Of a stretch of DNA of 64,000 bases, positions 8,932-17,525 are shown one piece after another (positions within the stretch are counted from its first letter, which is position 1; every line of letters begins with the position of its first letter). Both the position numbers and the translations under genes were made by a program. Where the stretch lies: positions 4,251,375 to 4,315,374 of the forward strand of contig NZ_CP114978.1 in assembly GCF_027498035.1 (NCBI RefSeq). The letters run 5' to 3'. The DNA comes from Pseudoxanthomonas sp. Lineage in GTDB: Bacteria; Pseudomonadota; Gammaproteobacteria; Xanthomonadales; Xanthomonadaceae. Below the pieces are notes generated by a model. That model did no database searches. It saw only the letters and a program-made list of their open reading frames with translations, and was not told the DNA's origin.

Positions 8932-10503
8932 ATGGCACCACAAGGCAAGTTCCAGAAACATCTCAGCCTGACCGACCTGACCTTCATCGGGCTGGGTTCG
9001 ATCTTCGGCTCGGGCTGGCTGTTCGCCGCCAGCCACGTGGCTTCGATCGCCGGGCCGGCCGGCATCGTGTCGTGGATCGTCGGCGGCGTCGCGGTGTTCC
9101 TGCTCGGCCTGGTCTATTGCGAGCTGGGCGCGGCGCTGCCGCGTGCCGGCGGGGTGGTGCGCTATCCGGAGTATTCGCACGGCAGCCTGCTGGCCTGGCT
9201 GACCGGCTTCATCACGTTGATCGCCTTCTCCAGCCTGATCGCAATCGAGGTGGAGGCCTGCCGCCAGTACGCGGCGGCCTGGTTCCCGTCCTTGAGCCAA
9301 CCGGGCGGCAGCCATCCCACCCTGGCAGGCTGGCTGCTGCAGTTCGCGCTGCTGGTGGTGTTCTTCCTGCTCAATTACTTCAGCGTCAAGACCTTCGCGC
9401 TGGCCAACAACATCATCAGCGTATTCAAGTTCCTGGTGCCGCTGCTGGTGATCGTGCTGCTGCTGTCCCACTTCAACGGCGACAACCTGCACGTGCAGGG
9501 CTTCGCCCCCAGCGGTGCGGCCGGCGTGGAGGCCGCCATCTCGGCCGGCGGCATCATCTTCGCCTACCTGGGTCTGACGCCCATCGTGTCGGTGGCCAGC
9601 GAGGTGCGCGACCCGCAGCGCACGATCCCGATCGCACTGATCCTGTCGGTGGCCGTGTCCACGGTGATCTACGTGCTGCTGCAGCTCTCGTTCCTGGGCG
9701 CGGTTCCGGCCGGGCAGATCGCGGGGGGCTGGGCCGGGACCGACAAGGCCTTCGCGTTGCCGTACCGCGACATCGCGATGGCGCTGGGCATGGGCTGGCT
9801 GGCCACGCTGGTGGTGTGCGATGCGGTGGTCTCGCCCAGCGGCACCGGCAACATCTACATGAACGCCACGCCGCGCGTGGTCTACGGTTGGGCGCGCAGC
9901 AGCGGCTTTGCTCCGGTGCTGACCAAGGTGGATCCCAAGTCGGGCATCCCGCGCCCGGCGCTGTGGCTGAGCTTCGGCCTGTCGGTGTTCTGGACGCTGC
10001 CGTTTCCCTCATGGGAAGCCCTGATCGGCGTGGTCTCGGCCGCGTTGGTGCTGAGCTATGCGATCGCACCGGTGACGGTGGCGGCACTGCGCCGCAGCGC
10101 GCCGGGGCTGGACCGTCCGTTCCGGGTGAAAGGGCTGGCAGTGCTGGGGCCGCTGTCGTTCAGCGTGGCGGCATTGATCGTGTATTGGTCGACCTGGGCC
10201 ACGGTGTCCTGGCTGCTCGGCTTGCAGGTGTTGGTCTATGCGATCTACGTGCTGTCGCGCCTGCCCTCGCCGCAGGCGCGCGTGCGCGTGCTGCGCCAGG
10301 TGCGGTGCTCGGCCTGGCTGATCGCGTTCTTCCTGCTGGTGATGCTGGTGTCGTACCTGGGCACGTTCGGCGGCATCGGCGTGATCGCCCACCCTTGGGA
10401 CACCTTGTGCGTGGCGGTGATCGCCTTCGGCATCTACCACTGGGGCGCGCGCACCGGACTGCGCAGCGACGAGCTGGCGCTGGAAGAAGACGACGGCGCG
10501 TGA
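8932..10503 (+). CDS. APC superfamily amino-acid permease
   Basis: A 523-residue inner-membrane protein with about 12 hydrophobic segments. The start (MAPQGKFQKHLSLTDLTFIG) is at 8932, preceded by a GAGG-like site; reading frames opening further upstream run through the previous gene. The first helix has the APC glycine-rich signature (GLGSIFGSGWLFAA), and EVRDPQRTIPIA around residue 225 is the conserved cytoplasmic loop. The overall pattern resembles YveA-type acidic amino-acid/proton symporters. As the last gene of the hydroxyproline/peptidase run, a likely job is uptake of hydroxyproline, proline or a related amino acid; the substrate is not readable from sequence. It ends with an acidic tail (ELALEEDDGA). 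Confidence 0.88.
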   Translation: MAPQGKFQKHLSLTDLTFIGLGSIFGSGWLFAASHVASIAGPAGIVSWIVGGVAVFLLGLVYCELGAALPRAGGVVRYPEYSHGSLLAWLTGFITLIAFSSLIAIEVEACRQYAAAWFPSLSQPGGSHPTLAGWLLQFALLVVFFLLNYFSVKTFALANNIISVFKFLVPLLVIVLLLSHFNGDNLHVQGFAPSGAAGVEAAISAGGIIFAYLGLTPIVSVASEVRDPQRTIPIALILSVAVSTVIYVLLQLSFLGAVPAGQIAGGWAGTDKAFALPYRDIAMALGMGWLATLVVCDAVVSPSGTGNIYMNATPRVVYGWARSSGFAPVLTKVDPKSGIPRPALWLSFGLSVFWTLPFPSWEALIGVVSAALVLSYAIAPVTVAALRRSAPGLDRPFRVKGLAVLGPLSFSVAALIVYWSTWATVSWLLGLQVLVYAIYVLSRLPSPQARVRVLRQVRCSAWLIAFFLLVMLVSYLGTFGGIGVIAHPWDTLCVAVIAFGIYHWGARTGLRSDELALEEDDGA

Positions 10504-10537
10504 TCGGCCGCTTGCGGGTCACGCGAGGCGGATCGTC

Positions 10538-10738
10538 ATGGCGCTTGGTCTTGCAGGCTTCGCGCTGTTGGTCGGAACGGATTGCGACTTGTTGAACGTG
10601 CCTGGCGGCGAATGCACGGTTGGCCGTTCGACCGGGCCGATCGATGACGTCACGCGCCGGCAGTACGACTTCTTCGTCTGGCGCCTGCAGGGCGCCGGCA
10701 TACCGTACTGGAATGACCCCAAGGAGAACGCACGATGA
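10538..10738 (+). CDS. Small hypothetical protein, 66 residues
   Basis: A short frame that I do not recognise. ATG 10538 is preceded by GAGG at 10525-10528, about 9 nt away. Its stop overlaps the ATG of the GH35-like gene (ATGA at 10735), the arrangement used by other coupled genes here. The product begins with a short hydrophobic stretch (MALGLAGFALLVGTDCD), could be membrane-associated or exported, and ends in a polar segment rich in aromatic residues. It lies between a permease gene and a glycosidase gene on the same strand. It may instead be a non-coding gap with a chance open frame; good spacing and coupling argue mildly for a real gene. Confidence 0.4.
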   Translation: MALGLAGFALLVGTDCDLLNVPGGECTVGRSTGPIDDVTRRQYDFFVWRLQGAGIPYWNDPKENAR

Positions 10739-12360
10739 GCCATCGTGGATCACTGGCGCCGATGCCGAAGCCCCCTCGGCGGTCGCGCGCGCTTGCCGTT
10801 GCCGGCCTGCTGCTGTGTGGCCTGCTTGCATCGGCCGCATCGGCCGAACAGATGCCGCGTTTCGTCACCGAGCATGGGCGCCATGCCCTGCTGGTCGATG
10901 GGGCGCCCTACACGGTGCTCGCCGCGCAGCTGCATAACTCCTCGGCCTGGCCGGCGGTGTTGCCGGGCGCGCTCGACCAGGTGCTGGCGCTGCACGCGAA
11001 CACGGTCGAGGCGCCGGTTTACTGGGAGCAGTTCGAGCCCGCGCCCGGCCAGTACGACACCACCAACGTCGATGCCCTGGTCGAACAGGCGCGCAAGCGC
11101 GGCCTGCGCGTGGCGCTGCTGTGGTTCGGCAGCTGGAAGAACGGCCAGATGCATTACATCCCGGCGTGGATGAAGCGCGATGCCGCCACCTATCCGCGTG
11201 CGCTGGACGAACGCGGCCAGCCGGTCGAGGTGCTGTCGCCCTATGCCCCGGCCAATGTCGAAGCCGACAAGCGTGCGTTCACCGCGCTGATGCAGCACCT
11301 GCGCAAGATCGACGGGGAGCGCCACACCGTGATCCTGGTGCAGGTGGAGAACGAACCGGGCACGGTCGGCACAGTGCGCGATCACGGCGCCGCTGCCGAT
11401 GCTGCCTTCGCCCAGCCGGTGCCTGCGGGGATCACGGCAAGACTCGGCAAGCCCGCCGGCACCTGGCAGCAGGTGTTCGGCCCCGATGCAGAGGAAGCCT
11501 TCAACGCCTACGGCACCGCCAGCTACATCGAACAGGTCGCCGCCGCCGGCAAGCGCGCCTACGACATGCCGATGTACGTCAACACCTGGCTGCGCTACAA
11601 GGGCAAGAAATTCCCGGGCCTGGACTACCCATCCGGCGGGGCCACGGTGAACGTGTTCGACCTGTGGCGTGCAGCCACCCCGTCGATCGATTTCATCGGC
11701 ACCGACATCTACACCAGTGACTACAGCGAATACACCAAGGTGATCGGCCAGTACGCGCGGCCCGACAATCCGGCCTGGGTGTCGGAGACTGGCTTCGAGC
11801 CCGCCACCGCGCCGTATCTTTTCCATGTGCTGGGGCAGGGTGGGATCGGCTTTTCGGTGTTCGGCATGGATGGTGCGGATTCGCCGGAAAAACAGGCCGC
11901 CACCACTGCCCACGCGGCCAACTTCGGCCAGCTCGCGCCGTTGCAGCGGATCGTGGCCAGGGCCGCGTTCGAGGGCCGTTTGCAGGCCGTGGCCGAGCAG
12001 CCCGGCCAGCCGCAGCGCACGCTGCGCTTCGGTGACTGGGAGGTGCGCGTGTCCTACGGCGCGCCGTACTGGGGCGATGCCGATCCGATCCTGCCGGGCA
12101 ACGCCGATCACGCCGGGCGCCTGCTGGTGGTGCAGACCGCACCGGACCAGTTCCTGCTGACCGGGTTCGCCGCGCGCGCCGAATTCGTGCGCGTGGCCAA
12201 GGACACGCTGCATGGCCAGCTGCTCCGCGTGGAGCAGGGACGCTACGTGGACGGCCGCTGGGAACTGGAGCGCGTGCTCAACGGCGACCAGACCGATTAC
12301 GGCCTCAACTTCGTCCGCAACGCGCCACCGGTACAGCGGGTCACGGTCGGCACCTACTGA
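10735..12360 (+). CDS. Exported GH35-like glycoside hydrolase (beta-galactosidase family, DUF5597-type C-terminus)
   Basis: A 541-residue protein with a signal peptide cleaved near LASAASAEQ. The TIM-barrel part carries GH35 hallmarks: AAQLHNSSAW near the start of the barrel, the proposed acid/base Glu207 in VQVENEPG and the proposed nucleophile Glu351 in WVSETGFEP. About 150 residues of C-terminal beta-domain follow. The start has AAGGAG about 7 nt upstream. GH35 enzymes remove terminal beta-galactose; this short bacterial subgroup is typical of plant-polysaccharide loci. It is followed by three more exported sugar hydrolases and a TonB receptor, so galactose removal from plant cell-wall glycans or glycoproteins is likely. 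Linkage specificity is unknown. Confidence 0.83.
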   Translation: MSHRGSLAPMPKPPRRSRALAVAGLLLCGLLASAASAEQMPRFVTEHGRHALLVDGAPYTVLAAQLHNSSAWPAVLPGALDQVLALHANTVEAPVYWEQFEPAPGQYDTTNVDALVEQARKRGLRVALLWFGSWKNGQMHYIPAWMKRDAATYPRALDERGQPVEVLSPYAPANVEADKRAFTALMQHLRKIDGERHTVILVQVENEPGTVGTVRDHGAAADAAFAQPVPAGITARLGKPAGTWQQVFGPDAEEAFNAYGTASYIEQVAAAGKRAYDMPMYVNTWLRYKGKKFPGLDYPSGGATVNVFDLWRAATPSIDFIGTDIYTSDYSEYTKVIGQYARPDNPAWVSETGFEPATAPYLFHVLGQGGIGFSVFGMDGADSPEKQAATTAHAANFGQLAPLQRIVARAAFEGRLQAVAEQPGQPQRTLRFGDWEVRVSYGAPYWGDADPILPGNADHAGRLLVVQTAPDQFLLTGFAARAEFVRVAKDTLHGQLLRVEQGRYVDGRWELERVLNGDQTDYGLNFVRNAPPVQRVTVGTY

Positions 12361-12408
12361 CCGCCCGTCGTGCGTCGCTGCGCAGATCGCGCGGCACTTG
12401 TGCGAAAA

Positions 12409-12429
12409 CCCGCATCGAGGCGATGCGGG
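12409..12429. repeat. Short inverted repeat after the GH35-like gene
   Basis: A perfect 9-bp stem (CCCGCATCG and CGATGCGGG) with a 3-nt loop, followed by GATGAC. It lies about 50 bp after the stop and about 65 bp before the next start, without a T-run. It resembles the small dispersed intergenic hairpins seen again near 26997-27022 and may stabilise the upstream mRNA. Confidence 0.5.
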
Positions 12430-12495
12430 GATGACAAGACGTCGTCGCGCCAGCCACGCACGATGCAGGCTGTTCCCGCATCAGGCATCGATCAC

Positions 12496-14856
12496 ATGGA
12501 TCGCAGACATTTCCTGCGTCACGGCGTGGCCGCCACGGCCGCCGTCGGCCTTCTTCCCGCCGTGCCTGCCCTGGCGGCCGGTTCGCCCGCCGCAACGGCT
12601 GCGCCGGCGCTACCTGCGCCGACCTTGCGACCGGCCGCCACGGTCGAGCTGTCCGGCCTGGAGATGCTGTGCGCGTTCGACCACCGCGGCCGTGCGTGGA
12701 CCGTGCACGAAGACTTCCGCACCGGGCAGGGCGCGCTGGTGCTGGCCTGCGCCGATGGCGTGCTCGACCTGAGCAAGCGCACCGAGGCGGTCTGGGGCAG
12801 CGCGGCGACGCCGTACTTCGGCCTGCCGCTGGCGCAGGTGGCCATGGCCGAGGCCGACCTGTTGGCCGACCGCCTGCTGGCCGACGGCGATCCGCGCGAG
12901 GACCAGGTGCGCGATGTCGCCCCGCCGCCGGCCTCGCGCCTTGACCCCAAGGACTACAACGGCCGCCTGCCGTGGACCACCTTCGTGGGCACCGCGCAGG
13001 GCATCGAAACCATGCAGATCTACCCGGACGGCCGCAGCCGCACCTACCGGGCGATCCAGTCCTTTCCCGAGCTGGCCGATGCCGACAAGGTCGCCCATCG
13101 CGACGAGGGCCTGCTCGGTGGCTGGATGCCGGCGGTGCACAAGGTGGTGCCGGCCGGCGAAGGTCGCTGGTACGACCTGCTGGTATTCGCCGATGTCGAT
13201 GCGCAGGACCGGTTCGTGGTCCAGACCTGGCATCGTGCGGTGCTGGTGGAACACGGCAAGCCGGTGCGCACCGTGTACGGCTACAGCTATCCGGACTACC
13301 CGCCGCGACGCGGGCCGGCCACCGCCGAGGCGTTCTATCGCGGCGTGATCGACTTTGCCGCCAGCTGGCAGGCACGCCTGGCCGATACCAGTGCGCTGCA
13401 GCTGCCCGATGCAAGCTGGGCGGACCTGGCGCGGTTTGCCTTCGCGCGCGAACTGGTGGTGCGCCCGGGCGGGGTGTATCCCAAATACGGCGCGGTCGAA
13501 CGCGACTACGCCGGCAACGAGTACGACGGTTTCCAGGACACCTTCACCAGTTCGCTCTACGCCAACCTGGAATGGGGACGCTTCGAGCAGGCGCGCGCCG
13601 TGCTGGACAACTACCTGTCCGAGTACACCCAGGACGACGGCGTGGTGAACATGCGCGGGCCGGAGACCGGGCAGTTCGGCCTGACCCTGTCGCTGCTGGC
13701 GCGCTACCTGCGCTACACCGGTGATGCCGCGTTGTTGCGCAAGCACCAGGGCAAGATCGTCGCCACCGCGCAGCTGCTGGTCGAGCTGCACGAGGTGGCA
13801 CTGGCGTTGCCCAAGGACGACCGCGGCCATGGGCTGATCCATGGCTGGAGCGAGTCCGATGCCTGCCTGTATCCGGACCCGACGCTGTGGTGGAAGCCGT
13901 ATTTCGGCAACAGCGCCCTGGCCATCCGCGGCTGGGAAGACATCGCCGCGGTGTGGCCGGCGCTCGGCGGCGACCGCCAGCAGTCCGCACGCTGGCAGGC
14001 ACGCGCCACCCAGCTGCGCGCGCGCCTGTTGCAGTCGATCCGGGGCGACATCCGCCGCGACCTGACGCCGGCCTACCTCGGTCCACTGCCGGGCACCAGG
14101 GAGACATTCCGCCAGGCCATGTCGCAGGAAGATCCCAGCAAGAGCGAGCAGCTGTGGTCGCACCGCGCCTACGCCGAACTGCTGCAGGCCGACGTGTTGC
14201 CGCCGGACCTGGCCCACCTGGTGATCGACTGCCTGCGCGGCCATGGCGGCACCACGCTGGGCATCGTCTCCAACATCTGGAAGCCCGAGCCGGAAGGTCG
14301 CGACATCCTGGGCTTCATTTCCTACGGCCACGCCCAGCAGCTGTTGCGCCTGGACCGGGTCGAGGAATACCTGCTGTTCCTCTACGCACATCGTTACCAG
14401 GTGCATACGCGCGGTAGCTGGACTGCGGGCGAGGTGGCCGGCATCACCGGCGGCATGCCACTGTTCTGCATGCCGGCGCAGATGACCGTGCCGCTGCTAC
14501 TGCGCTGGATGCTGGTGTTCGACCAGGACGATGCGCTGTACCTGGGGCGTGCGGTGCCGCGCGACTGGTTGGCCAGCGGCGCGCCGATCGAGATTGCCGA
14601 CGCGCCCACGCCATGGGGCAAGGTCGGGCTGAAGCTGCAGGCCGACACGACCGCCAAGCGCGTGGTTGCCACGGTGCGCCTGCCGGCCTCGCGCCCGGGC
14701 GAGGTGTGGCTGAGCCTGCGCGTGCCGCGCGGTACGGTGCTCAAGCAGGTGCGCGTGGATGGCGTCGTGGTCCAGCCTGTCGGCCCGCACCGCGATCGCG
14801 TCGCCTTGCCGGCTTCGCTGTCGGCCGTCGTGCAGGTGGAGGCGGACTACGCCTGA
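12496..14856 (+). CDS. Tat-exported protein of unknown activity, probable (alpha/alpha)6-barrel glycoside hydrolase
   Basis: A 786-residue protein. ATG 12496 gives a clear Tat leader (MDRRHFLRHGVAATAAVGLL) ending near ALAAG; an in-frame ATG at 12463 would add 11 residues before the twin arginines. The N-terminal 270 residues look like a beta-rich domain. Residues about 290-680 have the Trp/Tyr/Glu-rich repeats of an (alpha/alpha)6 barrel (NEYDGFQDTFTSSLYANLEW; HGLIHGWSESDACLY), and a C-terminal beta-sandwich follows. I cannot assign a glycosidase family. It sits between GH35-like and GH127-like genes and has the same Tat export route as the next protein, so action on a plant-derived glycan in the periplasm is likely. 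The acidic residues in the WSESD segment are candidates for catalysis. Confidence 0.75.
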   Translation: MDRRHFLRHGVAATAAVGLLPAVPALAAGSPAATAAPALPAPTLRPAATVELSGLEMLCAFDHRGRAWTVHEDFRTGQGALVLACADGVLDLSKRTEAVWGSAATPYFGLPLAQVAMAEADLLADRLLADGDPREDQVRDVAPPPASRLDPKDYNGRLPWTTFVGTAQGIETMQIYPDGRSRTYRAIQSFPELADADKVAHRDEGLLGGWMPAVHKVVPAGEGRWYDLLVFADVDAQDRFVVQTWHRAVLVEHGKPVRTVYGYSYPDYPPRRGPATAEAFYRGVIDFAASWQARLADTSALQLPDASWADLARFAFARELVVRPGGVYPKYGAVERDYAGNEYDGFQDTFTSSLYANLEWGRFEQARAVLDNYLSEYTQDDGVVNMRGPETGQFGLTLSLLARYLRYTGDAALLRKHQGKIVATAQLLVELHEVALALPKDDRGHGLIHGWSESDACLYPDPTLWWKPYFGNSALAIRGWEDIAAVWPALGGDRQQSARWQARATQLRARLLQSIRGDIRRDLTPAYLGPLPGTRETFRQAMSQEDPSKSEQLWSHRAYAELLQADVLPPDLAHLVIDCLRGHGGTTLGIVSNIWKPEPEGRDILGFISYGHAQQLLRLDRVEEYLLFLYAHRYQVHTRGSWTAGEVAGITGGMPLFCMPAQMTVPLLLRWMLVFDQDDALYLGRAVPRDWLASGAPIEIADAPTPWGKVGLKLQADTTAKRVVATVRLPASRPGEVWLSLRVPRGTVLKQVRVDGVVVQPVGPHRDRVALPASLSAVVQVEADYA

Positions 14857-15074
14857 GGCATAGCGCGTTGCAATGCGCGGAAAGTGCCGATTTCCGCATC
14901 GCCAGCCGTGCTTGCGCACAAGACGTGGCTGGCGCTGCTGGCGATAGTCGATTCCTGCGTTGTCCGTCCATTCGCGCGGCCAAGGCCTGCCGTGCGCTGT
15001 CCTCCACAGGAGTCCTTGTCCATGTTCGCAACCGCCCGCATCGCCGCCGTCCCGTCATCGCAAGGTGGGCTGGC

Positions 15075-17465
15075 ATGAGCGTCGATCACGGCCATGCCTG
15101 CGCCGGTGGCGAGATGGCGATCACCGACCCGGCGCGTCGGCGCTTCCTGCAGTGGAGCGCGCTGGCGATGGCCGCCGGCCTGCTGCGCTTTCCGCTGGAC
15201 GCGGCCGCGTCGGTCGCCGGCAAGGTCACCGCCGTGCCGCTGCAGGACGTGCGGCTCAAGCCGTCGCTGTTCCTGGACTCGTTGCTGGTCAACCGCCGTT
15301 ATCTGTTCGAAATCGAGCCGGACCGGCTGCTGCACAACTTCCTGCAGTACGCCGGCCTGCCGCCCAAGGGCGAGGTCTATGGCGGCTGGGAAGGCGACAC
15401 CATCGCCGGGCACACGCTGGGCCATTACCTCAGCGCACTGTCCAAGCTTTACGCACAGACCGGCGACAGGGAGGTCAAGACGCGCATCGACTACATCGTG
15501 GCCGAACTTGCGCGCGCCCAGGCGCAGGACGCCGATGGCTATGTCGGCGGCCTGACCCGCAAGACCGACGCGGGCAAGATCGAAGGCGGCAAGGCCGTGT
15601 TCGAGGACATCCGGCGTGGTGCGGTCAAGGGCAGCGCGTTCAACATCAATGGCAGCTGGTCGCCGCTGTATACGGTGCACAAACTGTTCGCCGGTCTGCT
15701 CGATGCCGATGAACTCGCTGGCAGCACGCAGGCGCTGTCGGTGCTGACCCCGCTGGCGGCTTACCTGGCCGGCGTGTTCGATGCGCTGGACCACGAGCAG
15801 ATGCAGACCCTGCTGGATACCGAGTTCGGCGGCCTCAACGAGTCCTACATCGCGTTGGGCGCACGCACCGGCGATGCGCGCTGGATCGCCATCGGCAAGC
15901 GCCTGCGCCACGACAAGATCATCGACCCGACCATCGCCGGCAAGGACGACCTGCCGCACCACCACGCCAACACCCAGGTGCCCAAGTTCATCGGCGAGGC
16001 GCGGCAGTTCGAGGTGGCGGGCGATGCGGATGCGGCCGCTGCGGCGCGTTTCTTCTGGGAGACCGTCACTACGCACTACAGCTATGTGATCGGCGGCAAT
16101 GCCGACCGCGAATACTTCCAGCAGCCCGATACGATTTCCGCGTTCCTGACCGAGCAGACCTGCGAGCACTGCAACAGCTACAACATGCTCAAGCTGACCC
16201 GGCACCTGTACCAGTGGACGCCGCAGGCGCGCTACTTCGACTATTACGAGCGCACGCTGCACAACCACACCATGGCCGCGCAGCATCCTGCGACCGGCAT
16301 GTTCACCTACATGACCCCGATGATCACCGGTGGCGAGCGCGGGTTCTCCGATAAGTTCGATTCGTTCTGGTGCTGCGTGGGCAGCGGCATGGAGGCGCAC
16401 GCGCAGTTCGGCGATTCGATCTACTGGCAGGACGGGCAGTCGCTGTACGTCAATTTGTACATTCCGTCGAAGCTGGACTGGAAGGAAGGCGAGCTGGCGC
16501 TGGAGCTGGACAGCGGCGTGCCGCACAACGGCCAGGTGCGCCTGCAGGTCACGCGCGCTGGTGCGCAGGCGCCGCGGCGCCTGCTGCTGCGGATTCCCGC
16601 CTGGTGCGAAGGGCGTTACACGCTCAGGCTCAACGGCCGCAAGGCCGTGGCCAAGGCGAGCGAGGGCTACGCAGTGCTGGAGCGTAGCTGGCGCGCCGGT
16701 GATGTGGTCGAGCTCACCTTAGCGACGCCGCTGCGTCTGGAACATGCGGCCGGCGACCCTGACAGTGTGGTGGTGATGCGCGGCCCGCTGGCGCTGGCCG
16801 CCGACCTGGGCCCGGTCAGCGAACCCTACGACGCGCCCGATCCGGCCCTGGTCGCCGATGTCTCGCCGCTGTCCGGTTTCGTTGCGCTGCCGGAGCCCGG
16901 GCGCTTCCTGGCCAGCACCACGCGGCCGCAGGCGCTGGAATTTTCGCCGTTCTACGCCCAGTACGACCGGCGCAGCGCGCTGTACTTCAAGCAGATGGAT
17001 TCGCAGCAGTGGGCTAGCGAGGCGCAGCGCCGCACACGCGACAAGGCCGAGCACGCCGCGTTGCTGGCCAGCGCAGTGGACATGATCCAGTTCGGCAACG
17101 AGGCCTCTGAAAAGGCGCACAAGCTGAGCAGCGACACCTCGTTCGGCGGCGCCTATCGCCGCCAGGAATGCCGCGATGTGCGCGGCAAGGGTTTCGTCGA
17201 ATTCCAGATGCAGGGCAGCGACAAGCCGCTGGTGCTGCGGCTGCGCTTCTGGGGCAGCGACAAGGGGCGCTTCAACATCCTCATCGACGGCAAGCTTGCC
17301 GTCGAGGTGAAGGTCGAGCGCGGGCAGGTGATCGATTTCGTCGACCACGACTATCCGTTACCGCCGGCACTGACGGCTGGTGGCAAGGCGCTGACCTTCC
17401 GGTTCGAGCCGCAGCACGGCGATACCGCTGGGCCGCTGTTCGGTGGCTGGCTGATCCCGGCCTGA
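15075..17465 (+). CDS. Exported beta-L-arabinofuranosidase, GH127/GH146 type (DUF1680)
   Basis: A 796-residue protein with an (alpha/alpha)6 catalytic barrel followed by beta-sandwich domains. The cysteine-zinc active site of the family is visible: Glu364-x-Cys366 in CEHCNSYNML and the pair Cys433-Cys434 in FWCCVGSGMEAH, of which one is the nucleophile in characterised GH127 enzymes; Glu346 (NADREYF) is a candidate acid/base. GH127 HypBA1 of Bifidobacterium longum releases L-arabinose from beta-L-arabinofuranosyl chains on hydroxyproline. An N-terminal Tat signal (RRRFLQWSALAMAAG) follows 13 extra residues; a second in-frame ATG at 15114 may be the true start. The hydroxyproline genes upstream give this call added weight. 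Galactosidase-like side activities cannot be excluded. Confidence 0.87.
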   Translation: MSVDHGHACAGGEMAITDPARRRFLQWSALAMAAGLLRFPLDAAASVAGKVTAVPLQDVRLKPSLFLDSLLVNRRYLFEIEPDRLLHNFLQYAGLPPKGEVYGGWEGDTIAGHTLGHYLSALSKLYAQTGDREVKTRIDYIVAELARAQAQDADGYVGGLTRKTDAGKIEGGKAVFEDIRRGAVKGSAFNINGSWSPLYTVHKLFAGLLDADELAGSTQALSVLTPLAAYLAGVFDALDHEQMQTLLDTEFGGLNESYIALGARTGDARWIAIGKRLRHDKIIDPTIAGKDDLPHHHANTQVPKFIGEARQFEVAGDADAAAAARFFWETVTTHYSYVIGGNADREYFQQPDTISAFLTEQTCEHCNSYNMLKLTRHLYQWTPQARYFDYYERTLHNHTMAAQHPATGMFTYMTPMITGGERGFSDKFDSFWCCVGSGMEAHAQFGDSIYWQDGQSLYVNLYIPSKLDWKEGELALELDSGVPHNGQVRLQVTRAGAQAPRRLLLRIPAWCEGRYTLRLNGRKAVAKASEGYAVLERSWRAGDVVELTLATPLRLEHAAGDPDSVVVMRGPLALAADLGPVSEPYDAPDPALVADVSPLSGFVALPEPGRFLASTTRPQALEFSPFYAQYDRRSALYFKQMDSQQWASEAQRRTRDKAEHAALLASAVDMIQFGNEASEKAHKLSSDTSFGGAYRRQECRDVRGKGFVEFQMQGSDKPLVLRLRFWGSDKGRFNILIDGKLAVEVKVERGQVIDFVDHDYPLPPALTAGGKALTFRFEPQHGDTAGPLFGGWLIPA

Positions 17466-17525
17466 GCCTGCAGGCCGCGCGCGCCCGCGACGCAGTCTTT
17501 CCCATCCGAGCACAGGAGGCCCGCG

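Noticed and set aside
6837..9065. Long open frame on the minus strand, antisense to the DUF885 and permease genes.
   Set aside because: It is a shadow of high-GC coding sequence on the other strand; the translation is low-complexity (His/Gln/Gly/Arg) and shows no family motif or signal.
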